Assembly: GCF_010726245.1 (NCBI RefSeq)
Contig: NZ_AP022561.1
Coordinates: 4,092,001 to 4,156,000 of the forward strand
DNA length: 64,000 nucleotides
Source of the DNA: Mycolicibacterium aichiense
GTDB lineage: Bacteria; Actinomycetota; Actinomycetes; Mycobacteriales; Mycobacteriaceae
Direction: 5' to 3'
The notes under the pieces are model-generated. The model had not been told where the DNA came from, did not search any database, and saw only the letters and a program-made list of their open reading frames with translations. Position numbers and translations under genes: made by a program. This document shows positions 39,811 through 48,048 of this stretch, one piece after another (the first letter of the stretch is position 1; each line of letters opens with the position of its first letter).

Positions 39811-41085
39811 TCAGCAAAGACGTTTCAGGCGGACGAATTTTTCGACGAGATCAGTTGCCGCCATTGCACTTTCGGCCGGTGTTGTCATCAGTTTCGAGAA
39901 TTCCCGAGCCCGGGTGAGGTATTGCGGCGCCAACACCGTGCGCAGGTCCGCGATCAGTGACTTCTCGGTTGTGGCGGTAAAGCGACGCCCGGTACCCACC
40001 TTCAACCGCTTGAGCTGGCTGGTCCGCAACCACTGGTCGGGCAGAGTCCAAAGACCCACCTGCGGGACTCCCGATCGCAGGCACGCAGCGATGGTCCCGG
40101 CACCGCTGTGATGCACCACTGCGCGGCACAGCGGGAAGATCTCCGCGAAGTTCACCAAGCCCACCAGCTGGACGTGCTCGGGACAGGAGATCTCGGCGAA
40201 ATCAGATGAGCCGGCACCCACCACCGCTCGCGCGCCCAACCGCTCGCAAACCGCACTGATCATGGCGACCGTGTCGGCGGGAGAACCGACCGGCACGCTG
40301 CCGAACCCGAAGAAGATCGGCGGCGCTCCTTCGGCGATCCAGGACGCGACCTCGTCATCGGACTGTGTGGGGGACGCCAGCGTCAGCGTCCCGACGAACG
40401 GGCGTTGGCTACTCCAACTAGCCCACTCGGCCGCCAACCCCGGGATGAACGCCGCGTCGTAGGCCTGGATCTCCAGGGATCCCCGTTCGGCGATTCGGGC
40501 TGGCCAGGGCTCTGTTGCTGGTGGCAGGCCAAGCAAACGACGCTGGGTGTCCTCGACGTCCTTCACCACACCTGTCCAGGACACTCGCTGATAGGCGGTC
40601 ATCGCAGCGCGGCCCAGCGGCGGCGGCAGAAGGGGTAGCACCCTGCCGTTGGCCCGCATGGGAAAGAAGTCCACAGTGACCAGCGGAATGCCGCGGTGTT
40701 CGGCGACGTTTGCCGCGAACTGCTCGAAACCATTGCCGGCAATGATCAGGTCCGCATCGTCGGCTGCCGAAGCCAGGGCCGAGAACGCTTCCTCCGTCCA
40801 GCACCGGGTGACTATCTCCCCGATTCGATCGCCCAGCCGGGTCAGATCCTTCGGTTGCCAGGGCATGTGGAAGAAGCATGTCCAGTAGTCACGCTGCGCG
40901 TCCATCATGACCTGCGAATCCGTGCCCCAAGCGATCGCCGTCAGGCCTGCAGCCTCGGCGAAGCCGACCACATTCGGTGGGACGACGATGACGACATCGT
41001 GGCCTCTGCGCAGGAGTTCCCGACCAATGACAACGCTGGGCTCGACATCACCGCGGACGCCGTGGCATGCCAGAACCGCTTTCAT
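39811..41085 (-). CDS. GPL-type glycosyltransferase (GT1/MGT family), copy 4
   Basis: This protein of 424 residues starts MKAVLACHGVRGDVEP. The donor motif near residue 323 reads HHSGAGTIAACL, with Ser where the other four copies have Gly, which might affect donor choice. It resembles copy 3 most in this region. It lies 12 bases upstream of the gmd-like remnant and 14 bases downstream of a Gfo/Idh gene, in a minus-strand operon. The acceptor is presumably the lipopeptide or a sugar on it. Confidence 0.9.
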   Translation of the reverse strand: MKAVLACHGVRGDVEPSVVIGRELLRRGHDVVIVVPPNVVGFAEAAGLTAIAWGTDSQVMMDAQRDYWTCFFHMPWQPKDLTRLGDRIGEIVTRCWTEEAFSALASAADDADLIIAGNGFEQFAANVAEHRGIPLVTVDFFPMRANGRVLPLLPPPLGRAAMTAYQRVSWTGVVKDVEDTQRRLLGLPPATEPWPARIAERGSLEIQAYDAAFIPGLAAEWASWSSQRPFVGTLTLASPTQSDDEVASWIAEGAPPIFFGFGSVPVGSPADTVAMISAVCERLGARAVVGAGSSDFAEISCPEHVQLVGLVNFAEIFPLCRAVVHHSGAGTIAACLRSGVPQVGLWTLPDQWLRTSQLKRLKVGTGRRFTATTEKSLIADLRTVLAPQYLTRAREFSKLMTTPAESAMAATDLVEKFVRLKRLC

Positions 41086-41099
41086 CGCTTGACCACCGC

Positions 41100-42098
41100 T
41101 CAGCTCGGCTCCCGGATCGGCAGGCCCGCCGCACGGTAGACGGCATCGATGACGCTCATGTTCTCGACGGCGTCCTGGGGTGATGTCCGCACCGGCTCGT
41201 TGCGCAGCACCGATCCGGCGAAGGCGTCCAGCTGGAAGGAATAGGTGGGGCGGCGCGAGAAGCGCTCGGACCGTTTCCCGTTGGCCGACCGGATCGAGAG
41301 CCGCGGGAACAGGTTAGGTGCGGCGGGACTGAGCCAGCGCAATTCGCCGTCAGAACCGACGACCTTGGCGCTTGCTCGAAAGAGATTCCCCGACCACAGC
41401 GCGCACTGCAAGCGCCCGGTGTGGCCGTTGGCGTATTCGAGTTCGGCCTTCATTGCCCGATCGACCCGGGGCTTTTGCAATTTTGCCTGTGCCGAAACAA
41501 CTTTCGGCGTCGAGCCGCCAAACGTGCGGGCCATGTTCGTCACGTAGCTGCCGGCGTCCATCATCGCGCCGCCCGCCATGGCGTAGTTGTAGCAATTGGC
41601 TTTGAACGTCGGCAGCATCACGCACAGGGTGACGTCAACCTGCTGCAGGACACCCAGCTCACCTGAGGCGATGATCTCCTCGACACGGCGGGTCAGTGGA
41701 TGGTGGCGGAATTGGATCGCCTCCATGACGACACGGTCCGACGACGCGGACAGATCGGCGATCTCCTGGGCTTCGGCGGCGTTCGCCGTGAACGGCTTCT
41801 CGACCAGCACATGCTTACCGGCGGCGAGCGCGATTTTCGTCCACTTACCGTGCATGCTGGTCGGCACCAGAACGTAGATCGCGTCCAGCTCCGGGTCGTC
41901 GATCAGCGCCTCGTAGCTGCCGTAAGCCTTCGCGATGCCGTGCTTGGCGGCGAATTCGTCGGCACTGGGCTGGTCACGCGACGCCACCGCAGCCACCACG
42001 ACATCGCGGTTGTCCTTAGCCGGGTTGATGATCGTCGTCGGCGCGAAGCTGGACGCACCCAGGATGCCGATGCGTACCCGGCCAGCGCTATCTGGCAT
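41100..42098 (-). CDS. Gfo/Idh/MocA-family oxidoreductase, copy 1
   Basis: This protein of 332 residues has the NAD(P)-binding start RIGILGASSFAPT, the family EKPF motif near 98-101 (VEKPFTANAAEA) and the C-terminal alpha/beta domain with GGAMMDAGSYV. The family oxidises or reduces sugar hydroxyl/keto groups. The ATG at 42098 matches the starts of the two paralogues; an ATG at 42119 would add seven residues. A perfect 16-base palindrome of KstR type lies 37-52 bases upstream. The stop lies 14 bases before glycosyltransferase copy 4. Confidence 0.87.
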   Translation of the reverse strand: MPDSAGRVRIGILGASSFAPTTIINPAKDNRDVVVAAVASRDQPSADEFAAKHGIAKAYGSYEALIDDPELDAIYVLVPTSMHGKWTKIALAAGKHVLVEKPFTANAAEAQEIADLSASSDRVVMEAIQFRHHPLTRRVEEIIASGELGVLQQVDVTLCVMLPTFKANCYNYAMAGGAMMDAGSYVTNMARTFGGSTPKVVSAQAKLQKPRVDRAMKAELEYANGHTGRLQCALWSGNLFRASAKVVGSDGELRWLSPAAPNLFPRLSIRSANGKRSERFSRRPTYSFQLDAFAGSVLRNEPVRTSPQDAVENMSVIDAVYRAAGLPIREPS

Positions 42099-42134
42099 TC
42101 CTTCTCTCTCCCTGTTCAAGCCGCCGCCGCGATA

Positions 42135-42150
42135 CTAGAACGCGTTCTAG
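42135..42150. promoter_or_regulatory. perfect palindrome, KstR-like operator candidate
   Basis: CTAGAACGCGTTCTAG is a perfect 16-base palindrome. Its inner 14 bases fit the KstR consensus TNNAACNNGTTNNA, including the preferred TAGAAC half-site. It lies between two Gfo/Idh genes, 37 bases before the downstream start at 42098, where a TetR-family repressor could act. Another TetR regulator with a similar site is possible. Confidence 0.55.
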
Positions 42151-42178
42151 CCATGGATGGCCCGAATTGACATTACCG

Positions 42179-43180
42179 TCAGCGGCTCGGCTCGCGGACG
42201 GGCAAACCCGCAGTGCGGTAAATCGCATCGATCACGGTCATGTTTTCGATCGCATCCAGCGGGCCGGTCTGCACCGGCGCGCCGCGGAGCACCGCCGAGG
42301 CGAAGGCGTCCAGCTGGTAGGCATAGCTGGCGCGTCGCGGGAAGCGCTCGACCCGCTTGCCGGCGTCCGTGCGGACGGTGAACCGATGGAACAGCTGCGG
42401 CAGCACCGGGTTGATCACTCGGAGCTCGCCGCGATCGCCCAACACCGTGACACTGATCCGCAGCAGATCTGCCGACCACATCGAGCACCGAAGCCGGCCG
42501 GTGTGACCTTCGGGAAAGCGCAATTCGGCCCGCATCGCCCGGTCCACCTGCGGCGTGTGCAGCTTCGCCTGTGCCGAAACAACTTCCGGCGTCGAACCGC
42601 CGAATGTCCGCAGCATGTGCACTGCATAGCAACCGGCGTCCATGGTGGCGCCTCCGGCGAGGGCGAAGTTGTAGCGAATGTCGGAGAACTTGGGCAACGG
42701 AAAACAGAACGCGACATCCACACGTTGCAGGGTGCCCAGTTCTCCAGATGCGATGATCTCCTCGGCGCGCACGGCGAACGGGTGATACCGGTAGTGAAAC
42801 GCCTCCATCACCACCCGATCCGACTCCGCCGCCAAGTCTGTGATCTCGCGGGCCTCCGCGGCGTTGGCGGTGAACGGCTTTTCACACAGGACGTGCTTAC
42901 CAGCCTCCAGCGCGGCTCGAGTCCACCTGCCGTGCAAGCCGTTTGGCAACGGGTTGTAGACCGCGTCAACCTTTGGGTCGGCTAACAGCGCCTCGTAGCT
43001 TTTGTGCACCCGCGCGATGCCATGTTTGGCCGCAAAAGCTTGGGCGCGTGATACGTCGCGCGCCGCGACGGCGGTGACCACGACCTCCGGGTTGCCCTTG
43101 GCGGGCTCAATCAGGGCCGCCGGCGCGATCTGGGCCGCGCCCAGCGCGCCGATCCGAACGGTGGCAGCGCTGTCAGGCAT
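42179..43180 (-). CDS. Gfo/Idh/MocA-family oxidoreductase, copy 2
   Basis: This protein of 333 residues starts MPDSAATVRIGALGAAQIAP, has CEKPFTANAAEA with the family Lys-Pro pair and GGATMDAGCYAVHML. It is a clear paralogue of copies 1 and 3. The ATG at 43180 is chosen by alignment; a GTG at 43195 is possible, and neither has a strong ribosome site. It would reduce or oxidise a sugar with NAD(P)H. It is separated from copy 1 by 80 bases that contain the palindrome, so copy 1 may have its own control. Confidence 0.87.
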   Translation of the reverse strand: MPDSAATVRIGALGAAQIAPAALIEPAKGNPEVVVTAVAARDVSRAQAFAAKHGIARVHKSYEALLADPKVDAVYNPLPNGLHGRWTRAALEAGKHVLCEKPFTANAAEAREITDLAAESDRVVMEAFHYRYHPFAVRAEEIIASGELGTLQRVDVAFCFPLPKFSDIRYNFALAGGATMDAGCYAVHMLRTFGGSTPEVVSAQAKLHTPQVDRAMRAELRFPEGHTGRLRCSMWSADLLRISVTVLGDRGELRVINPVLPQLFHRFTVRTDAGKRVERFPRRASYAYQLDAFASAVLRGAPVQTGPLDAIENMTVIDAIYRTAGLPVREPSR

Positions 43181-43310
43181 GCGCGATGCTAACACCTTGT
43201 TTGAAGCGACCAGATCACCAATTCACGCAGCTTAATCGCCATTGGCCGGCGTCACCGCAACCGCGAGATCGCGCGGTGCCGATACGGATTAGCGCCGGTG
43301 GACCGTCCCC

Positions 43311-43316
43311 TATACT
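43311..43316 (+). promoter_or_regulatory. -10 box with likely leaderless start at 43323
   Basis: TATACT lies six bases before the ATG of the GT4 gene and no ribosome site is present. This is the standard arrangement of a leaderless mycobacterial transcript. Confidence 0.5.
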
Positions 43317-43322
43317 TCGCCC

Positions 43323-44540
43323 ATGTTTGCCGCCGGGGTCATGCACCGTGCGCGAAACCGCCTTCGCGCGAACGGAACTTCATGCGATCAAAACGCCGCT
43401 CCCCGAGCTGTCGTGGTCTCGAATGTCAGCAGCTTCGGCGGCGGCGGTGTTATTTGTTTCCGAGACGCGCTCTTGGCTCTCCGGGAGAAGCGGCCGGACA
43501 TTGATGTCGTCGCCGTGTTCCCAGGCAAAGGCGACGCCGTCAAGGCCTGCGCTGGATACGGGGTAAGGGCAAAAACTGCGTGGGTTCCGTGGTGGGGTTT
43601 CGGCAAATGGTCGCGGTTTCGCATCGACCCGCACGTGGTTATCGGCTGGCTTCCCTACAACATTGTTCTGCTCCCGGGCATCGTGCAGGCACTGGCGTTG
43701 CTGATTCGCGAGCGCCCCACCGTAGTGGTCACCAATACGATGACCATTCCGTCGCACGCTATCGCTGCCAAAATTCTCGGCATCCCCCATTACTGGATGG
43801 TCGACGAATTCGGGCGAGACGATCACGGACTTTGGTTCTTGTACGGCTACGCCAGGACCGTCCGCATGATCGGCCGGCTATCGCACACAGCGATCTGCAT
43901 TTCGCAAGCGGTCGAGGAAGCCGTGCTTGGGATAGATCCGACAATGAACACGGTCGTGTTCTATCCGGCCGTAGACACTCCACTCGGCACACCGCCGGAG
44001 CGCCACCCCGATGAGCGCATGCGAACCGTCCTAGCCGGTTATCTCTCGCATGCCAAGGGACAGCGGCTGGCCATCGAAGCCGTCGCGATCGCGCGCCAGG
44101 CCGGTGTCGACATCGAACTCTCACTCATCGGGACTGGCAACCAACAACCGTTTCACGCCCTTGCTCAACGCCTAGGCGTCGAAGACCTGGTCACCATTCA
44201 CGGGCCGACCCGCGACCTCGGCCCCTACTGGGCAGCCGCCCACGTCGGTCTGATGTGTAGCCAAAGCGAAGCCTTTGGCCGGGTGACTGTGGAGGCGATG
44301 CGAGCGGGACTTCCGGTCTGCGGAACCAACTCCGGTGGCACCCCAGAGATCATCCAGCCCTACGTCGCCGGACTGTTGAGTCCAGCGGGCGACGCACACG
44401 CGCTCGCAGCCAACTTGATGAAGCTGGAAGCGGACGAAGACCTGCGCCGCCGCCTCGCCTACGGTGCCGCGGAATCGGTCAGGCGCTTCGAGCGTGATCG
44501 CCACGACGCCGAATTCGCCGCCATTCTCGGCTTGCGTTGA
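43323..44540 (+). CDS. GT4-family glycosyltransferase, copy B
   Basis: This protein of 405 residues has SNVSSFGGGGVICFRDAL near the start of the N-terminal GT-B domain, VLAGYLSHAKGQ as the linker and SEAFGRVTVEAMRAGLPV near 315-332 in the donor site. It belongs to the glycosyl transferases group 1. The sugar is unknown. The ATG at 43323 is likely leaderless; an ATG seven codons later is possible. Its last codon and stop (CGT TGA) lie inside the leader repeat of the following GMC gene, so the present C-terminus was set by the junction of that duplicated cassette. Confidence 0.87.
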   Translation: MFAAGVMHRARNRLRANGTSCDQNAAPRAVVVSNVSSFGGGGVICFRDALLALREKRPDIDVVAVFPGKGDAVKACAGYGVRAKTAWVPWWGFGKWSRFRIDPHVVIGWLPYNIVLLPGIVQALALLIRERPTVVVTNTMTIPSHAIAAKILGIPHYWMVDEFGRDDHGLWFLYGYARTVRMIGRLSHTAICISQAVEEAVLGIDPTMNTVVFYPAVDTPLGTPPERHPDERMRTVLAGYLSHAKGQRLAIEAVAIARQAGVDIELSLIGTGNQQPFHALAQRLGVEDLVTIHGPTRDLGPYWAAAHVGLMCSQSEAFGRVTVEAMRAGLPVCGTNSGGTPEIIQPYVAGLLSPAGDAHALAANLMKLEADEDLRRRLAYGAAESVRRFERDRHDAEFAAILGLR

Positions 44541-44600
44541 TACCATCCCGAATCGCCCAGATCAGGCCGGTTTTGGGCAATCTCAACGAGGAGCTCGATT
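44535..44600 (+). promoter_or_regulatory. duplicated leader/promoter of GMC oxidoreductase gene 2
   Basis: The 27-mer at 44535-44561 matches 32637-32663 at 26 positions and lies at the same distance from its start codon. The matching -10 hexamer is TACCAT at 44541-44546. GAGGAG at 44588-44593 lies seven bases before the GTG. The repeat overlaps the end of the GT4 gene. Confidence 0.5.
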
Positions 44601-46250
44601 GTGCCTGACGGCGAACTGACTGGGCGCGGGGCCGAACGCGTCGAGTGGGACGTCATCGTCGTCGGCGCCGGTATGGGTGGTGGCATGCTCGGCCAACGGC
44701 TGGCCCGAGCGGGCCGGCGCGTCCTGTTCGTGGAGAAGGGACGCTCGACGCTGCCGGGGACACCGGGAACGATCCGCGCAGCGATGCCGGAAATGGCCGA
44801 GCCACAAGCCTCCCGGTCGAAAGAGACCTACTACGACACGCTGGCCCGTGCGGGCCGCAGCAACGACGAAGTTACCGATATCAGCGGGCGCTTCCCGAAA
44901 AAGTTTGTTCCGTTCATCGGCGCCGGGCCCGGCGGATCTTCCGCTCTCTACGGCATGGTCTGCGAACGGTTTTTCGTCGACGACTTCGCTCCCCGCCAGT
45001 TCTTCACCGACCCTGGCGAATCCACTGTGCCGGAGACCTGGCCGATCACCTACGAACAGCTTGCGCCCTGGTACGCCGAGGCCGAGAAACTCCTGGGGGT
45101 ACGCGGCCAGCCGGATCCGCTGCGGCCGGAATCGGCAGACGTGGGACTGCCCGCCGCGCCGCCGTTTTCGGCAGACAATCAGCCATTGGTGAACTATCTG
45201 GCCGGGCGCGGACTTCATCCCTATCACCTGCCGATGGCCTGTGACTACACCGACGACTGCGCGACATGCCAGGCCTACCTTTGCCCTAAGGGGTGCAAGT
45301 ACGACGGGGCCCGAAGCGGCGTGCTGCCCGCCATCACCGAGTACGGTGCTGCGCTGCTGGCCGAATGCCGGGTGCTGCGGCTCGAGTCAGACCAGACCCG
45401 GGTACAACGCGTGATCTGCCAGCGCCGCCATGACATGCTCGCGCTGAGGGCCAAAGTGGTGGTGCTGGCGGCGGGCGCGCTCGCCACCCCGGTGCTGTTG
45501 CTAAATTCCCGATCCGGGGACTGGAATCGTGGGCTGGCCAACGGCTCAGACATGGTGGGCCGCAACCTCATGCGCCATGTCATGGACTGGATCGAGATCT
45601 GGCCCCAGCGCGGCAGCAAGATCACCGCCGAGAACAAAGAGATCGGACTCAACGACTTCTATTTCATCGACGGCCAGAAATACGGCACGGTGCAGTCAGC
45701 CAGCTCGATGGCCTCGTTGGCCCCCATCGACATGATGATGAACCAGCCAGGCTGGATCTCAAAGGCTTTGCGGTGGAGCAGCCCCATTGCGCGGCCGATC
45801 TACGACAGAGTGATCAGCGGCGGACTGGTCCTCGCCGCGATCATGGAAGACCTGCCCTATCGGGACAACCGTGTCTTGCCCAGCGATCGGCCGAGTGTCG
45901 ACGGCCGTCAGCGGCTGCGCCTGCAGTACCGGCTGCATCCCAACGAGATCCAGCGCCGCGAAGTGTTCCTGGGTGCACTCAAAGAGGTGCTGCAGCCGTT
46001 CCGCACGCTGACCCTGCGTACCGGTGAAGACAACGGAACCCTGGGCCACGTCTGCGGCACGGTCCGCTTCGGCACCGATCCGGCGAGCAGTGTGCTGAAC
46101 CCGCAGAACCGCGCACACGAGGTGGACAACCTCTACGTCGTGGACGGGTCGTTCTTCCCGTCCAGCAGCGGCATCAACCCGAGCTTGACGATCGCCGCCA
46201 ACGCGCTGCGGGTCGCCGAGCACATCAACGAAGCGCACTTCGCCGACTGA
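44601..46250 (+). CDS. GMC-family FAD oxidoreductase, copy 2
   Basis: This protein of 549 residues is a full-length paralogue of copy 1. It has GAGMGGG near the N-terminus, four Cys in DYTDDCATCQAYLCPKGC (about 216-233), the active-site His in LGHVCGTVRFG near 481 and an Asn in INPSLT near 526. One Cys of copy 1 after GHVCGT is Val here. It would oxidise an alcohol, probably on the glycan, with FAD. The GTG start at 44601 has GAGGAG seven bases upstream. The hydrolase gene begins 15 bases downstream but seems to have its own promoter. Confidence 0.88.
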   Translation: MPDGELTGRGAERVEWDVIVVGAGMGGGMLGQRLARAGRRVLFVEKGRSTLPGTPGTIRAAMPEMAEPQASRSKETYYDTLARAGRSNDEVTDISGRFPKKFVPFIGAGPGGSSALYGMVCERFFVDDFAPRQFFTDPGESTVPETWPITYEQLAPWYAEAEKLLGVRGQPDPLRPESADVGLPAAPPFSADNQPLVNYLAGRGLHPYHLPMACDYTDDCATCQAYLCPKGCKYDGARSGVLPAITEYGAALLAECRVLRLESDQTRVQRVICQRRHDMLALRAKVVVLAAGALATPVLLLNSRSGDWNRGLANGSDMVGRNLMRHVMDWIEIWPQRGSKITAENKEIGLNDFYFIDGQKYGTVQSASSMASLAPIDMMMNQPGWISKALRWSSPIARPIYDRVISGGLVLAAIMEDLPYRDNRVLPSDRPSVDGRQRLRLQYRLHPNEIQRREVFLGALKEVLQPFRTLTLRTGEDNGTLGHVCGTVRFGTDPASSVLNPQNRAHEVDNLYVVDGSFFPSSSGINPSLTIAANALRVAEHINEAHFAD

Positions 46251-46252
46251 CC

Positions 46253-46258
46253 TAGCAT
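46253..46258 (+). promoter_or_regulatory. -10 box with likely leaderless start at 46266
   Basis: TAGCAT is followed by seven bases and then the GTG of the hydrolase gene, the standard spacing for a leaderless mycobacterial transcript. The box overlaps the end of the GMC gene region. Confidence 0.45.
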
Positions 46259-46265
46259 CGCAGGA

Positions 46266-47081
46266 GTGGATCTGTTCGTACGCGCCTCCGGTCCGGTCGA
46301 CGCGCCCGCGATCGTATTCCTGCATGGCGGAATCATGAGCGGCTGGACCTGGAATCCGGTGGTCGCCCGGTTACCGCACTACCGCTGTCTGGTTCCTGAT
46401 CTTCCTCAGTACGGCAGGAGCTTTCAGGCAGGCCCGTTCGAGATGGGCCGAGCAGCCGGCATGGTGGCCGAACTGATCCGCGCCCGCGTCGAAACCGGCC
46501 GCGCGCACGTGGTCGGCTACTCACTCGGGGCCCAGGTCGGAGTCCAGCTCTTGGCCACCGAACCGCATCTCGTCGACCGGGCGGTGTTGAGCAGCACCGT
46601 GGTGAACACACTGCCGGCGGTCCAGCTCACACGCAAGCTGGCCGGCATGTTCGCCCGCACCGCTGCACTGCGATGGCTTCTGATAAATCGCTATTGGGAC
46701 GCCGGGTACGCCGTGCAGAACGAGAGCTATGAGCAGGACGCCCGGTTGAATGCAGGTGCGCACTTCGCCCATATTGCTGAGTCGTCGGCAGGATTCACCA
46801 TCCCTGCCGGACTGCAAAAGTCGTTCGCACCATCATTGTTCGTAACCGGCACTGGTGAAATGCGAGCGCTTCACCGATGCGCGGCATTGCTCGCGCGATC
46901 AATGCCGCACGGTGTCGATCGAGTCGCCACAGGTATGCGACATGACTGGCCTCTGCACCACCCGGATCTCTTCGCCCGCGTCGCCGACGCCTGGTTGACC
47001 GGCGGCAGGCTACCTGCCGAACTGGCGGCTAGACCGGTTCGCGGACGGCAAGGCCGGCGGCACGGTAGATCCCGTCGATGA
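46266..47081 (+). CDS. alpha/beta hydrolase
   Basis: This protein of 271 residues has the oxyanion segment VFLHGGIMSGW, nucleophile Ser86 in VGYSLGAQ and a catalytic-type His near 222 in TGMRHDWPLHHP. It could be an esterase, lactonase or thioesterase; the natural substrate is unknown. Its last 53 bases overlap the end of the convergent Gfo/Idh gene, and the C-terminal RRHGRSRR tail looks like read-through from that overlap. The GTG start is supported by the leaderless promoter. Confidence 0.82.
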   Translation: MDLFVRASGPVDAPAIVFLHGGIMSGWTWNPVVARLPHYRCLVPDLPQYGRSFQAGPFEMGRAAGMVAELIRARVETGRAHVVGYSLGAQVGVQLLATEPHLVDRAVLSSTVVNTLPAVQLTRKLAGMFARTAALRWLLINRYWDAGYAVQNESYEQDARLNAGAHFAHIAESSAGFTIPAGLQKSFAPSLFVTGTGEMRALHRCAALLARSMPHGVDRVATGMRHDWPLHHPDLFARVADAWLTGGRLPAELAARPVRGRQGRRHGRSRR

Positions 47082-48012
47082 TCGTCATGTTCTCAACCGC
47101 ATCCACCGCAGATGTCCGCACCGGCTCGCCCCGTAACACCGCCCCCGCGAACGCATCCAGTTGATAGGCGTAGGTGGCGCGCATCGGAAACTTCTCATCG
47201 CGTCTGCCGTCGGCGGATCGGACCGAGAACCGCTGAAACGGCGCCAGCGGATGCAACCTCAACTCGCCTCGGTCCCCCACCACCTTCGTGCCGTAATGCG
47301 GCACCTCGGCCGACCACATCGAACAATGCAGCCTGCCGGTGTGGCCTTCGGCGAATCTGAGCTCCGCGGTCATCACCCGGTCTATCTGCGATCCGCGTAT
47401 CTTTGCCTGTGCGGAAACAACTTCCGGGGTCGAGCCCCCGTACACTCGAATCGTGTCGACGATGTAGGACCCGAGATCCATCGTCGCTCCGCCGCCAAGC
47501 GGGTAGCTGTAACGAGAACCCGCGAAGTCACGTAGCAGGTAACAGTTGACCGCCTCGACCCGCTGAATCGTCCCCAGTTCCCCAGAGGCGAGGATCTGCT
47601 CGATCCGCACCGAGGCGGGGTGGTAGCGGTGGTGCAGACCTTCCATCACCACGCGATCCGACTGGGCCGCCAGCGCCGCCAGCTCGCGGGCCTCGGCGGC
47701 ATTGGCCGCGAACGGCTTCTCCACCAGAACATGCTTGCCAGCTTCGAGCACGGCTCGAATCCATTTGCCGTGCAAGGCATTCGGTAGCGGTATATATACG
47801 GCGTCAACGGCGGGATCCGCGATCAGCGCCTCGTAGCTGTCGTGGACTGTGCCGATGCCGTGCCGTGCGGCGTAAGCGCGTCCGCGGTCGACATCGCGAG
47901 CGGCCACCGACACAACCTCGACCTCGGGGTTGTCCTTGGCCGGTTTAATCACCGCCGTTCGCGCGACGCCGGCAGCACCGAGAATGCCGATCCGTACCGA
48001 GCCGTCAGCCAT
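47029..48012 (-). CDS. Gfo/Idh/MocA-family oxidoreductase, copy 3
   Basis: This protein of 327 residues starts MADGSVRIGILGAAGVARTA, has VEKPFAANAAEA near 95-106 and GGATMDLGSYIVDT. It is a paralogue of copies 1 and 2 in the same clade. The role is sugar oxidation or reduction with NAD(P). The ATG is at 48012. It follows the TylF-type methyltransferase gene by 36 bases and overlaps the convergent hydrolase gene by 53 bases. Confidence 0.88.
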   Translation of the reverse strand: MADGSVRIGILGAAGVARTAVIKPAKDNPEVEVVSVAARDVDRGRAYAARHGIGTVHDSYEALIADPAVDAVYIPLPNALHGKWIRAVLEAGKHVLVEKPFAANAAEARELAALAAQSDRVVMEGLHHRYHPASVRIEQILASGELGTIQRVEAVNCYLLRDFAGSRYSYPLGGGATMDLGSYIVDTIRVYGGSTPEVVSAQAKIRGSQIDRVMTAELRFAEGHTGRLHCSMWSAEVPHYGTKVVGDRGELRLHPLAPFQRFSVRSADGRRDEKFPMRATYAYQLDAFAGAVLRGEPVRTSAVDAVENMTIIDGIYRAAGLAVREPV

Positions 48013-48048
48013 GTTTCCTGCGCGATGGCGAAGACAGTTCCGTCTGCG

